From Bradyrhizobium sp. SZCCT0148 (GTDB lineage Bacteria > Pseudomonadota > Alphaproteobacteria > Rhizobiales > Xanthobacteraceae), in contig NZ_JAFCKT010000002.1 in the NCBI RefSeq assembly GCF_018129985.1, positions 124,001 to 188,000 on the forward strand: DNA of 64,000 nt, read 5' to 3'. This document shows, in pieces, positions 10,187 to 18,157 of the stretch. The first letter of the stretch is position 1, and each line of letters opens with the position of its first letter. The notes below the pieces were generated by a model. It did no database searches. It was not told where the DNA came from and was given only the letters and a program-made list of their open reading frames with translations. The translations under genes and the position numbers were made by a program.

Positions 10187-10307
10187 CGCTTGCGCGCGTT
10201 ATCGCTGCGTCACATTGTCTCAATATAGGTTCACGCCATCACGGGGCGCGCAACGCCCGAGCCCCGATTCCATCGAGCCGCAATCGCAGGGTTTGGAGCC
10301 ACCCGTT

Positions 10308-11849
10308 ATGAACTTCAAATTCTCCCGCCGCCGTTTCCTCGCCACCGGCGCCGGTGTGCTCGGCACCGTCGCGATGCCGTATCTGTCGCGCGCGGCCGAT
10401 CGGCCCGCGGTGACCCATGGGGTGCAGTCGGGCGACGTCACGGTCGACGGCGGCGTGGTGTGGGCGCGTGCCGACCGGCCGGCGCAGATGCTGGTCGAGG
10501 TGGCGACGACCGAGTCTTTCAGGGATGCCCGGGCGCTGCCGCCGATCGCGGCGCTGCCCGAGAGCGACTTCACCGCAAAGATGTTGATCGAGAACCTGCC
10601 TGCTGGTCAGGACATCTTTTACCGGATCCGCTTCCGCGATCTCTCGCATAGCGCCATCGAGGGCGAGCCGGTGACCGGCCGTTTCCGCACCGCGCCCGCC
10701 GACCGTCGCGATGTCAGCTTCGTCTGGGGCGGAGACGTCGCAGGACAAGGCTGGGGCATCAACCCCGATGACGGCGGCATGTTCACCTTCTCGGCGATGC
10801 GCAAGCACCGTCCGGACTTCTTCCTGCACTCCGGCGACACCATCTACGCCGACGGACCGATTGCATCCGAAGTGAAGCTCGCCGACGGCAAGATCTGGAA
10901 GAACGTCACCATCCCGGAGAAGGCCAAGGTCGCGGAGACGCTCGACGAGTACCGCGCCGCGCACAAATACAATTTCACCGACGAGAACCTCCGCGCCTTC
11001 AATGCCGAGGTGCCGATCTTCGTGCAATGGGACGACCACGAAGTCACCAACAACTGGTCGCTGTCGAAGGAGTTGCCGGCCGCTTACAAGGAGCGCGATA
11101 TTTCGCTGCTCGCCGCCCGCGCGGGCCGCGCCTTCCACGAGATGTATCCGATGCGCGAGAGCATCGTTGAGCCGGGCCGGGTCTATCGGCAGATCTCCTA
11201 CGGCCCGCATCTCGACGTGTTCGTGCTCGACGAGCGCAGCTATCGCGGTCCGAACGGCCCCAACCTCGAAACCGCCTACGGCCCCGCCAGCTACTTCCTG
11301 GGCCCGGATCAGATCGCATGGCTCAAGCGCGGCCTGCTCAATTCCCGCGCGACCTGGAAGGTGATCGCCTCCGACATGCCGCTCAGCCTCGTCGTGGCTG
11401 ACACGCCGAAGGGCGGCTCGGAAGCGATCGCGCAGGGTGACGGCCCGGTGCGCGGCCGCGAGCTCGAGATCGCCGACATTCTACGCTTCATCAAGATGGC
11501 CCCGATCAGCAACACGGTGTGGCTGACCGCGGACGTGCACTACGCTGCCGCGCATTATTACGATCCGAACAAGGCGCAATTCCAGGAATTCGAGCCGTTC
11601 TGGGAATTCGTGTCGGGCCCGCTGCATGCCGGCACCTTCGGTCCGAACGCGCTCGACAACACGTTTGGCCCTGAGGTCCGCTTCGTCAAGGCGCCGGGAA
11701 AGGACAGCCAGAACCTGCCACCGTCCGCCGGCATGCAGTTCTTCGGTCACGTCAAGATCGACGGCGCCTCGGGCCAGATGACCGTGACCTTGCGAGACCG
11801 CGCCGACGTCGCGCTGTGGTCGACCACGCTCGATCCGAAGCAGGCCTGA
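10308..11849 (+). CDS. phoD: Alkaline phosphatase D family protein, Tat-exported
   Basis: A 513-residue phosphatase/phosphodiesterase. The N-terminus has a twin-arginine signal (FSRRRFLATGAG, residues 5-16) and a likely cleavage after SRA. Metal-site blocks of the PhoD family are present in order: FVWGGDVAGQGWG, HSGDTIYADGP, WDDHEVTNNW and TADVHYAAAHYY. Family members use Fe and Ca and are exported folded. Expected role: release of phosphate from esters outside the cytoplasm. The ATG at 10308 follows GGAG; the upstream frame extension has no support. It follows the TAXI gene by 121 bases. Confidence 0.93.
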   Translation: MNFKFSRRRFLATGAGVLGTVAMPYLSRAADRPAVTHGVQSGDVTVDGGVVWARADRPAQMLVEVATTESFRDARALPPIAALPESDFTAKMLIENLPAGQDIFYRIRFRDLSHSAIEGEPVTGRFRTAPADRRDVSFVWGGDVAGQGWGINPDDGGMFTFSAMRKHRPDFFLHSGDTIYADGPIASEVKLADGKIWKNVTIPEKAKVAETLDEYRAAHKYNFTDENLRAFNAEVPIFVQWDDHEVTNNWSLSKELPAAYKERDISLLAARAGRAFHEMYPMRESIVEPGRVYRQISYGPHLDVFVLDERSYRGPNGPNLETAYGPASYFLGPDQIAWLKRGLLNSRATWKVIASDMPLSLVVADTPKGGSEAIAQGDGPVRGRELEIADILRFIKMAPISNTVWLTADVHYAAAHYYDPNKAQFQEFEPFWEFVSGPLHAGTFGPNALDNTFGPEVRFVKAPGKDSQNLPPSAGMQFFGHVKIDGASGQMTVTLRDRADVALWSTTLDPKQA

Positions 11850-11852
11850 TCG

Positions 11853-12236
11853 CTAATCGAGGGAACGCGCCTTGAGCGCCGCCTCCAGCGCGTCGCTCGA
11901 GCACGGCTTCTGCAACCGCGGCCGGCCGGAGAATTCAGGCGGAATGCGCGCCTCGGCGCCATAGCCGGTGACGAAAACGAACGGGATCTTCAGCGCCACC
12001 AGCCGCTCCGCGACCGCAAAGCTCGTCTCGCGGATCAATTCGACATCGAGCAGCGCGAAATCGGGCGCTCGCTTGGCGATGGCGCCCAGCGCCTGGGTCA
12101 CCGAACCGACGCTCCGCACGTCCGTCACTCCAAACCCGAGCAGACGGTCCTCGAAATCGATCGCGATGATCGGGTCGTCTTCGACGATGAGAACATCAGC
12201 CGGCCAGCTTGAGCCATCGGAACGTGCGGGTGTCAT
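11853..12236 (-). CDS. Single-domain response regulator
   Basis: A 127-residue receiver-only protein. It has the acidic pair E19/D20-D21 in LIVEDD, the phospho-acceptor D64 in ALLDVEL, the switch threonine T90 in FVTGYG and K110 in LQKP. There is no output domain, so it should act by protein contact or phosphotransfer, like CheY or FixJ-type relay proteins. It is convergent with phoD (3-base gap) and divergent from the Crp/Fnr regulator at 12416. No histidine kinase is in the window. Confidence 0.9.
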   Translation of the reverse strand: MTPARSDGSSWPADVLIVEDDPIIAIDFEDRLLGFGVTDVRSVGSVTQALGAIAKRAPDFALLDVELIRETSFAVAERLVALKIPFVFVTGYGAEARIPPEFSGRPRLQKPCSSDALEAALKARSLD

Positions 12237-12415
12237 GATCGCATCTTGCGTGTGGTGGGGGGCGGATCAGGACTGCCGCGACACGATGCCTGCTTGCAGC
12301 GCATCGGGGGGTTCCCGGAACGAAACCCACCACAGCGTCGTTCTCTAGTCTGTCCACTTGTGCACACAGTGGAGATCCGGAACTCGATAAGATGGAAGCG
12401 GGATGGGGATTCACG

Positions 12416-13180
12416 ATGGATGTGCGTATCAGCAAGATGACCGAGGTCGAGAGCCGTCCGGCCAACAATTTGTTGCGGCGCCTGAGCCAGGCAGACTACG
12501 CCCTGCTCGCGCCGCACGTGACCGTCGAAAACTCCGCAGCCAACCAGCTGCTCTACAGCCCCGGTGACGACGTCCAGGTCGTCCACTTCCCCTGTGGACC
12601 GGCGCTCGCGACCTTTCTCGTCCCCAACGAGGATGGCCGAGACGTCGAGACCATCCTGGTCGGCCGCGAAGGCGCGGTGGGCGGCATCGTCAGCGAGGGA
12701 TTCCTGCCGGCCTATACCCGGATCTGTGTGAAATTCAGCGGCCCATTTGCGCGTGTCCATGTCGCCAAGCTGGAAGCGGCCAAGCTGCGCTCGGTATCAC
12801 TGCGCAATATCTTTACCCGCTATGCCGATTGCATGCTGGCGCAGATCTTCCAGTCGACCGCCTGCAATGCGATCCATTCGATCGAACAACGGACCGCCAA
12901 ATGGATCCTGGCGGCGATGGAGCGGACCGGCGACGAGGACAGCGTGCCGCTGACCCACGAGCAGCTTGCGACGCTGCTCGGCGTTGGCCGCAGCTATGCC
13001 AGCCGCGTGCTTCAATCGTTCAAGGCGGAACGGATTCTCGACACGAGGCGCGGATCGATCCTGGTTCGCAACCGCGACGGCCTGAAGCTTCGCGCCTGCC
13101 TGTGCAACGACGCGGTGAAGATGCATTTCGAGGAGGTGCTGCGCGGCGTCTATCCGACCGAGCAGCAAGAGGCCGGCTAG
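12416..13180 (+). CDS. Crp/Fnr family transcriptional regulator
   Basis: A 254-residue regulator with an N-terminal cyclic-nucleotide-like beta-roll and a C-terminal winged helix (LTHEQLATLLGVGRSYASRV at 179-198). The beta-roll lacks the RxSxxE phosphate-binding signature of true Crp. It lacks the four N-terminal cysteines of Fnr, so it is neither a clear cAMP nor an oxygen sensor. The ATG at 12416 follows GGGGA at good spacing; an ATG at 12392 in the same frame has less support. It ends 80 bases before the Lgt-like/radical SAM operon on the same strand, so it may be co-transcribed with it or control it. Confidence 0.88.
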   Translation: MDVRISKMTEVESRPANNLLRRLSQADYALLAPHVTVENSAANQLLYSPGDDVQVVHFPCGPALATFLVPNEDGRDVETILVGREGAVGGIVSEGFLPAYTRICVKFSGPFARVHVAKLEAAKLRSVSLRNIFTRYADCMLAQIFQSTACNAIHSIEQRTAKWILAAMERTGDEDSVPLTHEQLATLLGVGRSYASRVLQSFKAERILDTRRGSILVRNRDGLKLRACLCNDAVKMHFEEVLRGVYPTEQQEAG

Positions 13181-13260
13181 CGCCCCGCATCGCTTCCCCG
13201 GCGTGAAGAGGGAGCAGGCGCCCTATCCCACGCGGCTGGAACCTGGGCTAGTATCCCCTC

Positions 13261-13977
13261 ATGAGCGGGGCCTTTCTTCACACCATCTTCGACATCCTGG
13301 CCTGGCTGGCGGCCGCGGCGGCCGTCTATTGGCTCTCGCGACAGCGCCTGCGATTTCCGGCGCAATCCTTCGAACTGCCTTATATCGCAGCGCTGGTGTT
13401 CGGCGCGGGCCTCGGGGCTTACCTGTTCGGCTCCGCCAATCTGTGGCTGTCGGGCGAGAGCGGCATTGCCCGCTCGGTCGAGGGCGCGATCGCTGGCGGC
13501 ATCGTCGCGATCGAGCTCTACAAATGGTCCGCGGGAATCGCAGCGCGGACCGGCGCGCGTTTCGCGCTGCCGCTGGCGCTCGGCATCGCGATCGGCCGGC
13601 TCGGCTGCTATTTCGCGGGCCTCGACGATTTCACCTACGGCGCACCGACGGCGCTGCCCTGGGCCCATGATTTCGGCGATGGCATTCTGCGCCATCCTGT
13701 GCAGCTCTACGAAAGCGCGGCCATGGCAATATTCGCGCTCATCTATGTGCTGGCCGTCGTGAACCGGAACGCCTTTGTGAGCACCAATGGTTTCTACCTG
13801 GTCCTCGTCTATTATGGAGCGCAACGCTTCCTGTGGGAATTCCTCAAGCCCTACGGCACGCTGATCGGCCCGTTCACCCTGTTTCACCTGCTGTCGCTGT
13901 CCATTCTGCTCTACGCCGGCGTCATGCTGGCGACGGCGCCCAAAGCGAGACCCATACAAAGCGAGTCACTTGCATGA
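13261..13977 (+). CDS. Lgt-like (prolipoprotein diacylglyceryl transferase family) membrane protein
   Basis: A 238-residue polytopic membrane protein with about seven hydrophobic segments. It carries two Lgt signatures: GRLGCYFAG at 112-120 (Lgt: GRIGNFxNGE) and RHPVQLYE at 144-151 (Lgt: RHPSQLYE), with the PTALPWAHDF segment between. True Lgt moves diacylglycerol from phosphatidylglycerol to a lipoprotein cysteine. This protein is shorter than Lgt (usually about 280) and its GRLGC site lacks the usual asparagines, so it is probably a specialised paralog working on a lipid. Its stop overlaps the radical SAM start in ATGA, indicating translational coupling. Confidence 0.82.
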   Translation: MSGAFLHTIFDILAWLAAAAAVYWLSRQRLRFPAQSFELPYIAALVFGAGLGAYLFGSANLWLSGESGIARSVEGAIAGGIVAIELYKWSAGIAARTGARFALPLALGIAIGRLGCYFAGLDDFTYGAPTALPWAHDFGDGILRHPVQLYESAAMAIFALIYVLAVVNRNAFVSTNGFYLVLVYYGAQRFLWEFLKPYGTLIGPFTLFHLLSLSILLYAGVMLATAPKARPIQSESLA

Positions 13978-15419
13978 ACGCGCCGTTGCGTAAGTCGCGG
14001 CCCTATATTTTCTGGGGCCAGACCCAATCTCTTTGCGAGACCTGCCTGAATCTCGTGCCGACAAAGATCCAGATCGTGGACAACGAGGTCTGGTACGAAA
14101 AGCGCTGCCGGGAGCATGGCGTCCAGTCGACGCTGGTGTCGACGGATGCCGCCTATTGGCGCCTGTGCAAGGATTTCATCAAGCCCGGCGACCGGCCGCT
14201 GCAATTCCAGCAGCGCACGGAATTCGGCTGTCCCTACGATTGCGGCCTCTGCTCCGACCACGAGCAGCATTCCTGCCTGGCGCTGATCGAAATCACCGAG
14301 CACTGCAATCTGACCTGCCCGGTCTGCTTTGCGGAGTCCTCGCCGGCACGAACGAAATTCACCCCACTCGCGACAGTGGAGAGGATGCTCGACGCGCTGG
14401 TCGCGAGCGAAGGCGAGCCGGATCTCGTCCAGATCTCCGGCGGCGAGCCGACGCTGCACCCGGCTTTCTTCGAGATCCTGGACGCCGTGCGCGCGCGCCC
14501 GATCCGCCACGTCATGATCAACACCAACGGCCTCCGCATCGCCCGCGAGAGGGATTTCGTGGCACGGCTGGCCGAGAACAAGCGCGGGCTGGAGGTCTAC
14601 CTCCAGTTCGATTCGCTGCAGCGCGACGCGCTGATCGACCTGCGCGGCGCGGATCTGCGAAAAATCCGCCAGCAGGCGCTGGAGAATCTCGAGCATTTTG
14701 GCGTGTCGACCACGCTGGTCGCGACCATCAAGCGGGGCGTCAACGATTCCGAGATCGGCGACATCGTCCGCCACGCGCTGACCTGGACATGCGTGCGCGG
14801 CGTCACGCTGCAGCCGGTGCAGGACGCCGGCCGAAACGAGAATTTCGATGAGAAAACCGACCGCATCATGCTGTCGGAGATCCGCAAGCGCGTGATCGAG
14901 ACTGGCGTGTTCGGCGACAAGGACATGATCCCGCTGCCTTGCAATCCCGAAAGCATCTCGATCGGCTACGGCCTGCGCAACGGCGAGAAGGTGCTGCCGC
15001 TGACCTCGCTGATCCCGCAGGAGCAGCTCGTTGCGGTGATGCCCAACACCATCAGCCCGGAGAAATATCCGGTGCTGCGGGAGAAGTTCGTCGATCTGTT
15101 CTCGCTGTCGTCGGGGCCGCTGAACACGAGCGAGCGCGTCTGCGAATTGCTGTGCTGCCTGCCGAGCTTCGAGGTGCCGCAGGGCTTGTCTTACGAAAAC
15201 GTCTTCCGCGTCACCATCGTGCAGTTTCTGGACCGCTTCAATTTCTGCGTCGGCAACGTCAAGCGCAGCTGCATCCATTTCGTGACGGAGCAAGGCGCGA
15301 TCATTCCGTTCGACACCTACAATCTGTTCTACCGCGACGGCAAGATCGACGGCATCCGCGCCGGGCTAAGCGGTGACACCTATCGGGAAGGCGGGCTGCG
15401 CGAGGAGATACCTCGTTGA
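13974..15419 (+). CDS. Multi-cluster radical SAM protein, Tes (tetraether lipid synthase)-like
   Basis: A 481-residue radical SAM enzyme of the COG1964 type. The canonical cluster motif is C111-x3-C115-x2-C118 (CNLTCPVC), with SGGEPT at 155-160. An N-terminal domain has C21-x2-C24, C45 and C65, suggesting a rubredoxin-like metal site, and a second C86-x3-C90-x2-C93 motif. More cysteines lie near the C-terminus (CELLCC, NFCVGNVKRSC). This layout matches archaeal Tes, which joins lipid chains by C-C bonds, as I recall it; the bacterial substrate is unknown. The ATG at 13974 overlaps the upstream stop by four bases, and its own stop overlaps the next start (TTGA). Confidence 0.85.
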   Translation: MNAPLRKSRPYIFWGQTQSLCETCLNLVPTKIQIVDNEVWYEKRCREHGVQSTLVSTDAAYWRLCKDFIKPGDRPLQFQQRTEFGCPYDCGLCSDHEQHSCLALIEITEHCNLTCPVCFAESSPARTKFTPLATVERMLDALVASEGEPDLVQISGGEPTLHPAFFEILDAVRARPIRHVMINTNGLRIARERDFVARLAENKRGLEVYLQFDSLQRDALIDLRGADLRKIRQQALENLEHFGVSTTLVATIKRGVNDSEIGDIVRHALTWTCVRGVTLQPVQDAGRNENFDEKTDRIMLSEIRKRVIETGVFGDKDMIPLPCNPESISIGYGLRNGEKVLPLTSLIPQEQLVAVMPNTISPEKYPVLREKFVDLFSLSSGPLNTSERVCELLCCLPSFEVPQGLSYENVFRVTIVQFLDRFNFCVGNVKRSCIHFVTEQGAIIPFDTYNLFYRDGKIDGIRAGLSGDTYREGGLREEIPR

Positions 15420-15637
15420 GCGAGACGCCTTCACCTTCGCGAAGCGGAGTTGTCACCGCGTTGATGGTGATGGTCGGGGTGATCCTGCTGCTGCCCGGCA
15501 TCTGCGCCCTTATTTTCGTCTCCGATTCGATCCAGTCGGCCCACCTGGATATCCGTGTCGTCCCCGCTCTCGTCCTCGCACTGCTGGCGGCATCTGCCGG
15601 CGTGATGTTGATCAGGGCAGCGAGAAGGAAATCATGA
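15416..15637 (+). CDS. Small two-TM membrane protein, first of a tandem paralog pair
   Basis: A 73-residue protein starting at TTG (15416), eight bases after GGAG in the sequence GAGGAGATACCTCG. Its start overlaps the radical SAM stop (TTGA). It has two membrane segments (about 12-34 and 47-66) and a basic end (RAARRKS). The first segment, GVVTALMVMVGVILLLPGIC, is closely similar to GCVTALMAIAGLFMLLPGLC in the next gene, so the two arose by duplication. No known domain is recognised. The tight coupling suggests it works with the lipid enzymes upstream, perhaps as a membrane subunit. Confidence 0.75.
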   Translation: MSETPSPSRSGVVTALMVMVGVILLLPGICALIFVSDSIQSAHLDIRVVPALVLALLAASAGVMLIRAARRKS

Positions 15638-15915
15638 GCGATTCCAGCCACACTCCACCGTCACTGCCGCCTCAGAAACAGCCGCAGCGCGGCGGCTGCG
15701 TGACCGCGCTGATGGCGATCGCCGGACTTTTCATGCTGCTGCCGGGGCTCTGCGCGCTCCTGTTCGGCGGGATGTCGGTGGTCGATGGTGGCCGGATTGC
15801 CTCCGACATCGCGCCGCTCATCTTCCTTGGACTGGTCATCGGCATCGGCGGGATCGCCATGATCTGGGCGGCGATCAAGGGGCGGAAAGCCCCGCCAATC
15901 CGAAACGACAGCTAA
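15634..15915 (+). CDS. Small two-TM membrane protein, second of the tandem paralog pair
   Basis: A 93-residue protein with an ATG at 15634 overlapping the stop of the previous gene (ATGA) and AAGGA just upstream. The proline-rich N-terminal 25 residues are cytosolic-like. Two membrane segments follow (about 27-48 and 60-82), with a basic tail (KGRKAPPIRNDS). It is a paralog of the preceding gene, sharing VTALM and LLPGxCALxF. It is the last gene of the four-gene overlapping operon; tandem hairpins follow at 16014-16063. Confidence 0.78.
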   Translation: MSDSSHTPPSLPPQKQPQRGGCVTALMAIAGLFMLLPGLCALLFGGMSVVDGGRIASDIAPLIFLGLVIGIGGIAMIWAAIKGRKAPPIRNDS

Positions 15916-16013
15916 GCCCCGGAAATCCCCGGGCAAAATTCAGTCAACCAAGCCCCAAAGAACGCATTGTTTTTTGGCGGTTTTTGCATATATTGCGCCG
16001 CAACGCGCAGGCT

Positions 16014-16043
16014 GCCCGGTCGATATGGCCGGGCTTCCTTTTT
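16014..16043 (+). terminator. Hairpin with T-rich tail after the lipid-type operon
   Basis: Stem GCCCGG (16014-16019) pairs with CCGGGC (16029-16034) around a nine-base loop and is followed by TTCCTTTTT. It lies 99 bases after the last operon gene and 110 bases before typA. It probably terminates the upstream operon, but could also act as an attenuator in a typA leader. Confidence 0.6.
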
Positions 16044-16063
16044 GGGCGGCGAGCGCCCTTTTT
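16044..16063 (+). terminator. Second tandem terminator-like hairpin before typA
   Basis: Stem GGGCG (16044-16048) pairs with CGCCC (16054-16058) around GCGAG, followed directly by TTTTT. It abuts the first hairpin, so the pair forms a double terminator. The stem is short. Confidence 0.5.
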
Positions 16064-16152
16064 CAGTCTTCCAGCGTTGTTTCGAGAAGAGGTCCCGGTC
16101 CGACCGGCGAGATCGCGCTTAACCCATTGTACGAACGCAAAGAAGCTCACTC

Positions 16153-17979
16153 ATGAACCTCCGTAACGTCGCCATCATCGCTCACGTCGACCACGGCAAG
16201 ACGACCTTGGTCGACAAACTCCTCCAGCAGTCGGGCACGTTCCGCGAGAACCAGAAGGTGACCGACCGCGCCATGGACTCCAATGATCTGGAGCGCGAGC
16301 GCGGCATCACCATTCTGGCCAAGGCGGCCTCGGTGCAGTGGAAGGACACCCGCATCAACATCGTCGACACGCCGGGCCACGCCGATTTCGGCGGCGAGGT
16401 CGAGCGCATCCTGAACATGGTGGACGGCGCCCTGGTGCTGGTCGACGCCGCGGAAGGTCCGCTGCCGCAGACCAAGTTCGTGGTCTCCAAGGCGCTCAAG
16501 GTCGGCCTCAAGCCGATTGTCGTCATCAACAAGGTCGACCGTCCCGACGCGCGTCCGACCGAAGTCATCAACGAGGTGTTCGACCTGTTCGCCGCGCTGG
16601 ACGCCAGCGAGGAGCAGCTCGACTTCCCGATCCTCTACGGGTCGGCCAAGCAAGGCTGGATGGCCGAGAGCCCCGAGGGCCCCAAGGACAAGGGCATGGA
16701 GCCGCTGTTCGACCTGATCCTGCGCCACGTCGTGCCGCCGACGGTCGAGGAAGGTCCGTTCAGGATGATCGGTACGATCCTGGAGGCCAACCCCTATCTC
16801 GGCCGCATCATCACCGGCCGCATCTCCTCCGGCGTGCTCAAGCCGAACCAGCAGGTCAAGGTGCTCAACGCCGAGGGTAAGCTGGTCGAATCCGGGCGCA
16901 TCACCAAGATCCTGGCGTTCCGCGGTCTCGAGCGCACGCCGCTCGATGAGGCCGAAGCCGGCGACATCGTCGCCATCGCGGGCCTCACCAAGGGCACCGT
17001 CGCCGACACCTTCTGCGACCCCACCGTCGAGGTGCCGCTGCCGGCACAGCCGATCGATCCGCCGACCGTGTCGATGTCGTTCATCGTCAACAACTCGCCG
17101 CTCGCCGGCACCGAAGGCGACAAGGTGACGAGCCGCATGATCCGCGACCGTCTGTTGCGCGAAGCCGAAGGCAACGTCGCGCTGCGCGTCGTGGAAGCCT
17201 CCGACAAGGACGCGATGGAAGTCTCGGGCCGCGGCGAATTGCAGCTCGCGATCCTGATCGAGACCATGCGCCGCGAAGGCTTCGAGCTCTCGGTGTCGCG
17301 TCCGCGCGTCGTGTTCCAGAAGGACGAAGCCACCGGCGCCACCATGGAGCCGATCGAGGAAGTCGTGATCGACGTCGACGAGGAGCACTCCGGCGTCGTC
17401 GTGCAGAAGATGAGCGAGCGCAAGTCCGAGCTGGTCGAGATGAAGCCGTCCGGCGGCAACCGCCTCCGCCTGGTGTTCTACGCGCCGACCCGCGGCCTGA
17501 TCGGCTACCAGGGCGAACTGCTCACCGACACCCGCGGCACCGCGATCATGAACCGCCTGTTCCACGGCTATGCGCCGTACAAGGGCGAGATCCAGGGCCG
17601 TCGCAACGGCGTGCTGATCTCCAACGACCAGGGCGAAGCGGTGGCCTACGCCATGTTCAAGCTGGAAGACCGCGGTCCGATGATGATCGAGCCGGGCTGG
17701 AAAGTCTACAAGGGCATGATCGTCGGCGAGCACACCCGCGACAACGATCTCGAGATCAACGTGCTCAAGGGCAAGCAGCTCACCAACATCCGCACGACCT
17801 CGAAGGACGAGGCGGTGCGCCTGACCCCGCCGATCCGGATGACGCTGGAAAAGGCGCTCGCTTATATCGAGGACGACGAGCTCGTCGAGGTCACGCCGAA
17901 GTCGATCCGCCTGCGCAAGAAGCACCTCGACCCGAACGAGCGCAAGCGCGCCGAAAAGTCCAAGGAAGCGGTGGCGTAA
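16153..17979 (+). CDS. typA: Ribosome-associated translational GTPase TypA/BipA
   Basis: A 608-residue GTPase of the elongation-factor family that binds the ribosome and supports assembly and stress or cold adaptation. Motifs: G1 AHVDHGKT at 10-17, switch-I region RERGITI, G3 DTPGH at 72-76, G4 NKVD at 126-129. EF-G-like domains II, III and V and the TypA-specific C-terminal domain follow ([34 protein letters not shown]). Length matches the family. The start ATG gives [16 protein letters not shown], as in other alphaproteobacteria. It is a single gene behind a 237-base upstream region holding two terminator-like hairpins. Confidence 0.97.
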   Translation: MNLRNVAIIAHVDHGKTTLVDKLLQQSGTFRENQKVTDRAMDSNDLERERGITILAKAASVQWKDTRINIVDTPGHADFGGEVERILNMVDGALVLVDAAEGPLPQTKFVVSKALKVGLKPIVVINKVDRPDARPTEVINEVFDLFAALDASEEQLDFPILYGSAKQGWMAESPEGPKDKGMEPLFDLILRHVVPPTVEEGPFRMIGTILEANPYLGRIITGRISSGVLKPNQQVKVLNAEGKLVESGRITKILAFRGLERTPLDEAEAGDIVAIAGLTKGTVADTFCDPTVEVPLPAQPIDPPTVSMSFIVNNSPLAGTEGDKVTSRMIRDRLLREAEGNVALRVVEASDKDAMEVSGRGELQLAILIETMRREGFELSVSRPRVVFQKDEATGATMEPIEEVVIDVDEEHSGVVVQKMSERKSELVEMKPSGGNRLRLVFYAPTRGLIGYQGELLTDTRGTAIMNRLFHGYAPYKGEIQGRRNGVLISNDQGEAVAYAMFKLEDRGPMMIEPGWKVYKGMIVGEHTRDNDLEINVLKGKQLTNIRTTSKDEAVRLTPPIRMTLEKALAYIEDDELVEVTPKSIRLRKKHLDPNERKRAEKSKEAVA

Positions 17980-18014
17980 AGCCAGCGCTCTCGCGCCCGG
18001 ACGTAGTGCCGCAG

Positions 18015-18041
18015 GGTGGGCAACGGGCAAGCGTGCCCACC
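18015..18041. terminator. Hairpin downstream of typA
   Basis: A perfect eight-base stem GGTGGGCA / TGCCCACC encloses an 11-base loop, 36 bases after the typA stop. It has no T-run, so it may be a repeat of the GTGGGCA...TGCCCAC type or a 3'-end stabilising hairpin rather than a true intrinsic terminator. Confidence 0.4.
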
Positions 18042-18157
18042 CCGGAAATCCCTTCTGAAATGACGGATTAACCGCTCTCGTGCGCAAGCGCGCCGCGCGG
18101 ATAATGAGATTTCTGTGCTATCGTTAGCGCGTATTACAGACGCGCTATAGCTCACCC

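Noticed and set aside
10195..10260. Possible Pho box upstream of phoD
   Set aside because: Only weak resemblance to the CTGTCAT direct repeats; not enough to call a PhoB site.
13833..13973. N-terminal extension of the radical SAM frame
   Set aside because: It overlaps the end of the Lgt-like gene; the ATG at 13974 with an ATGA overlap gives the family start.
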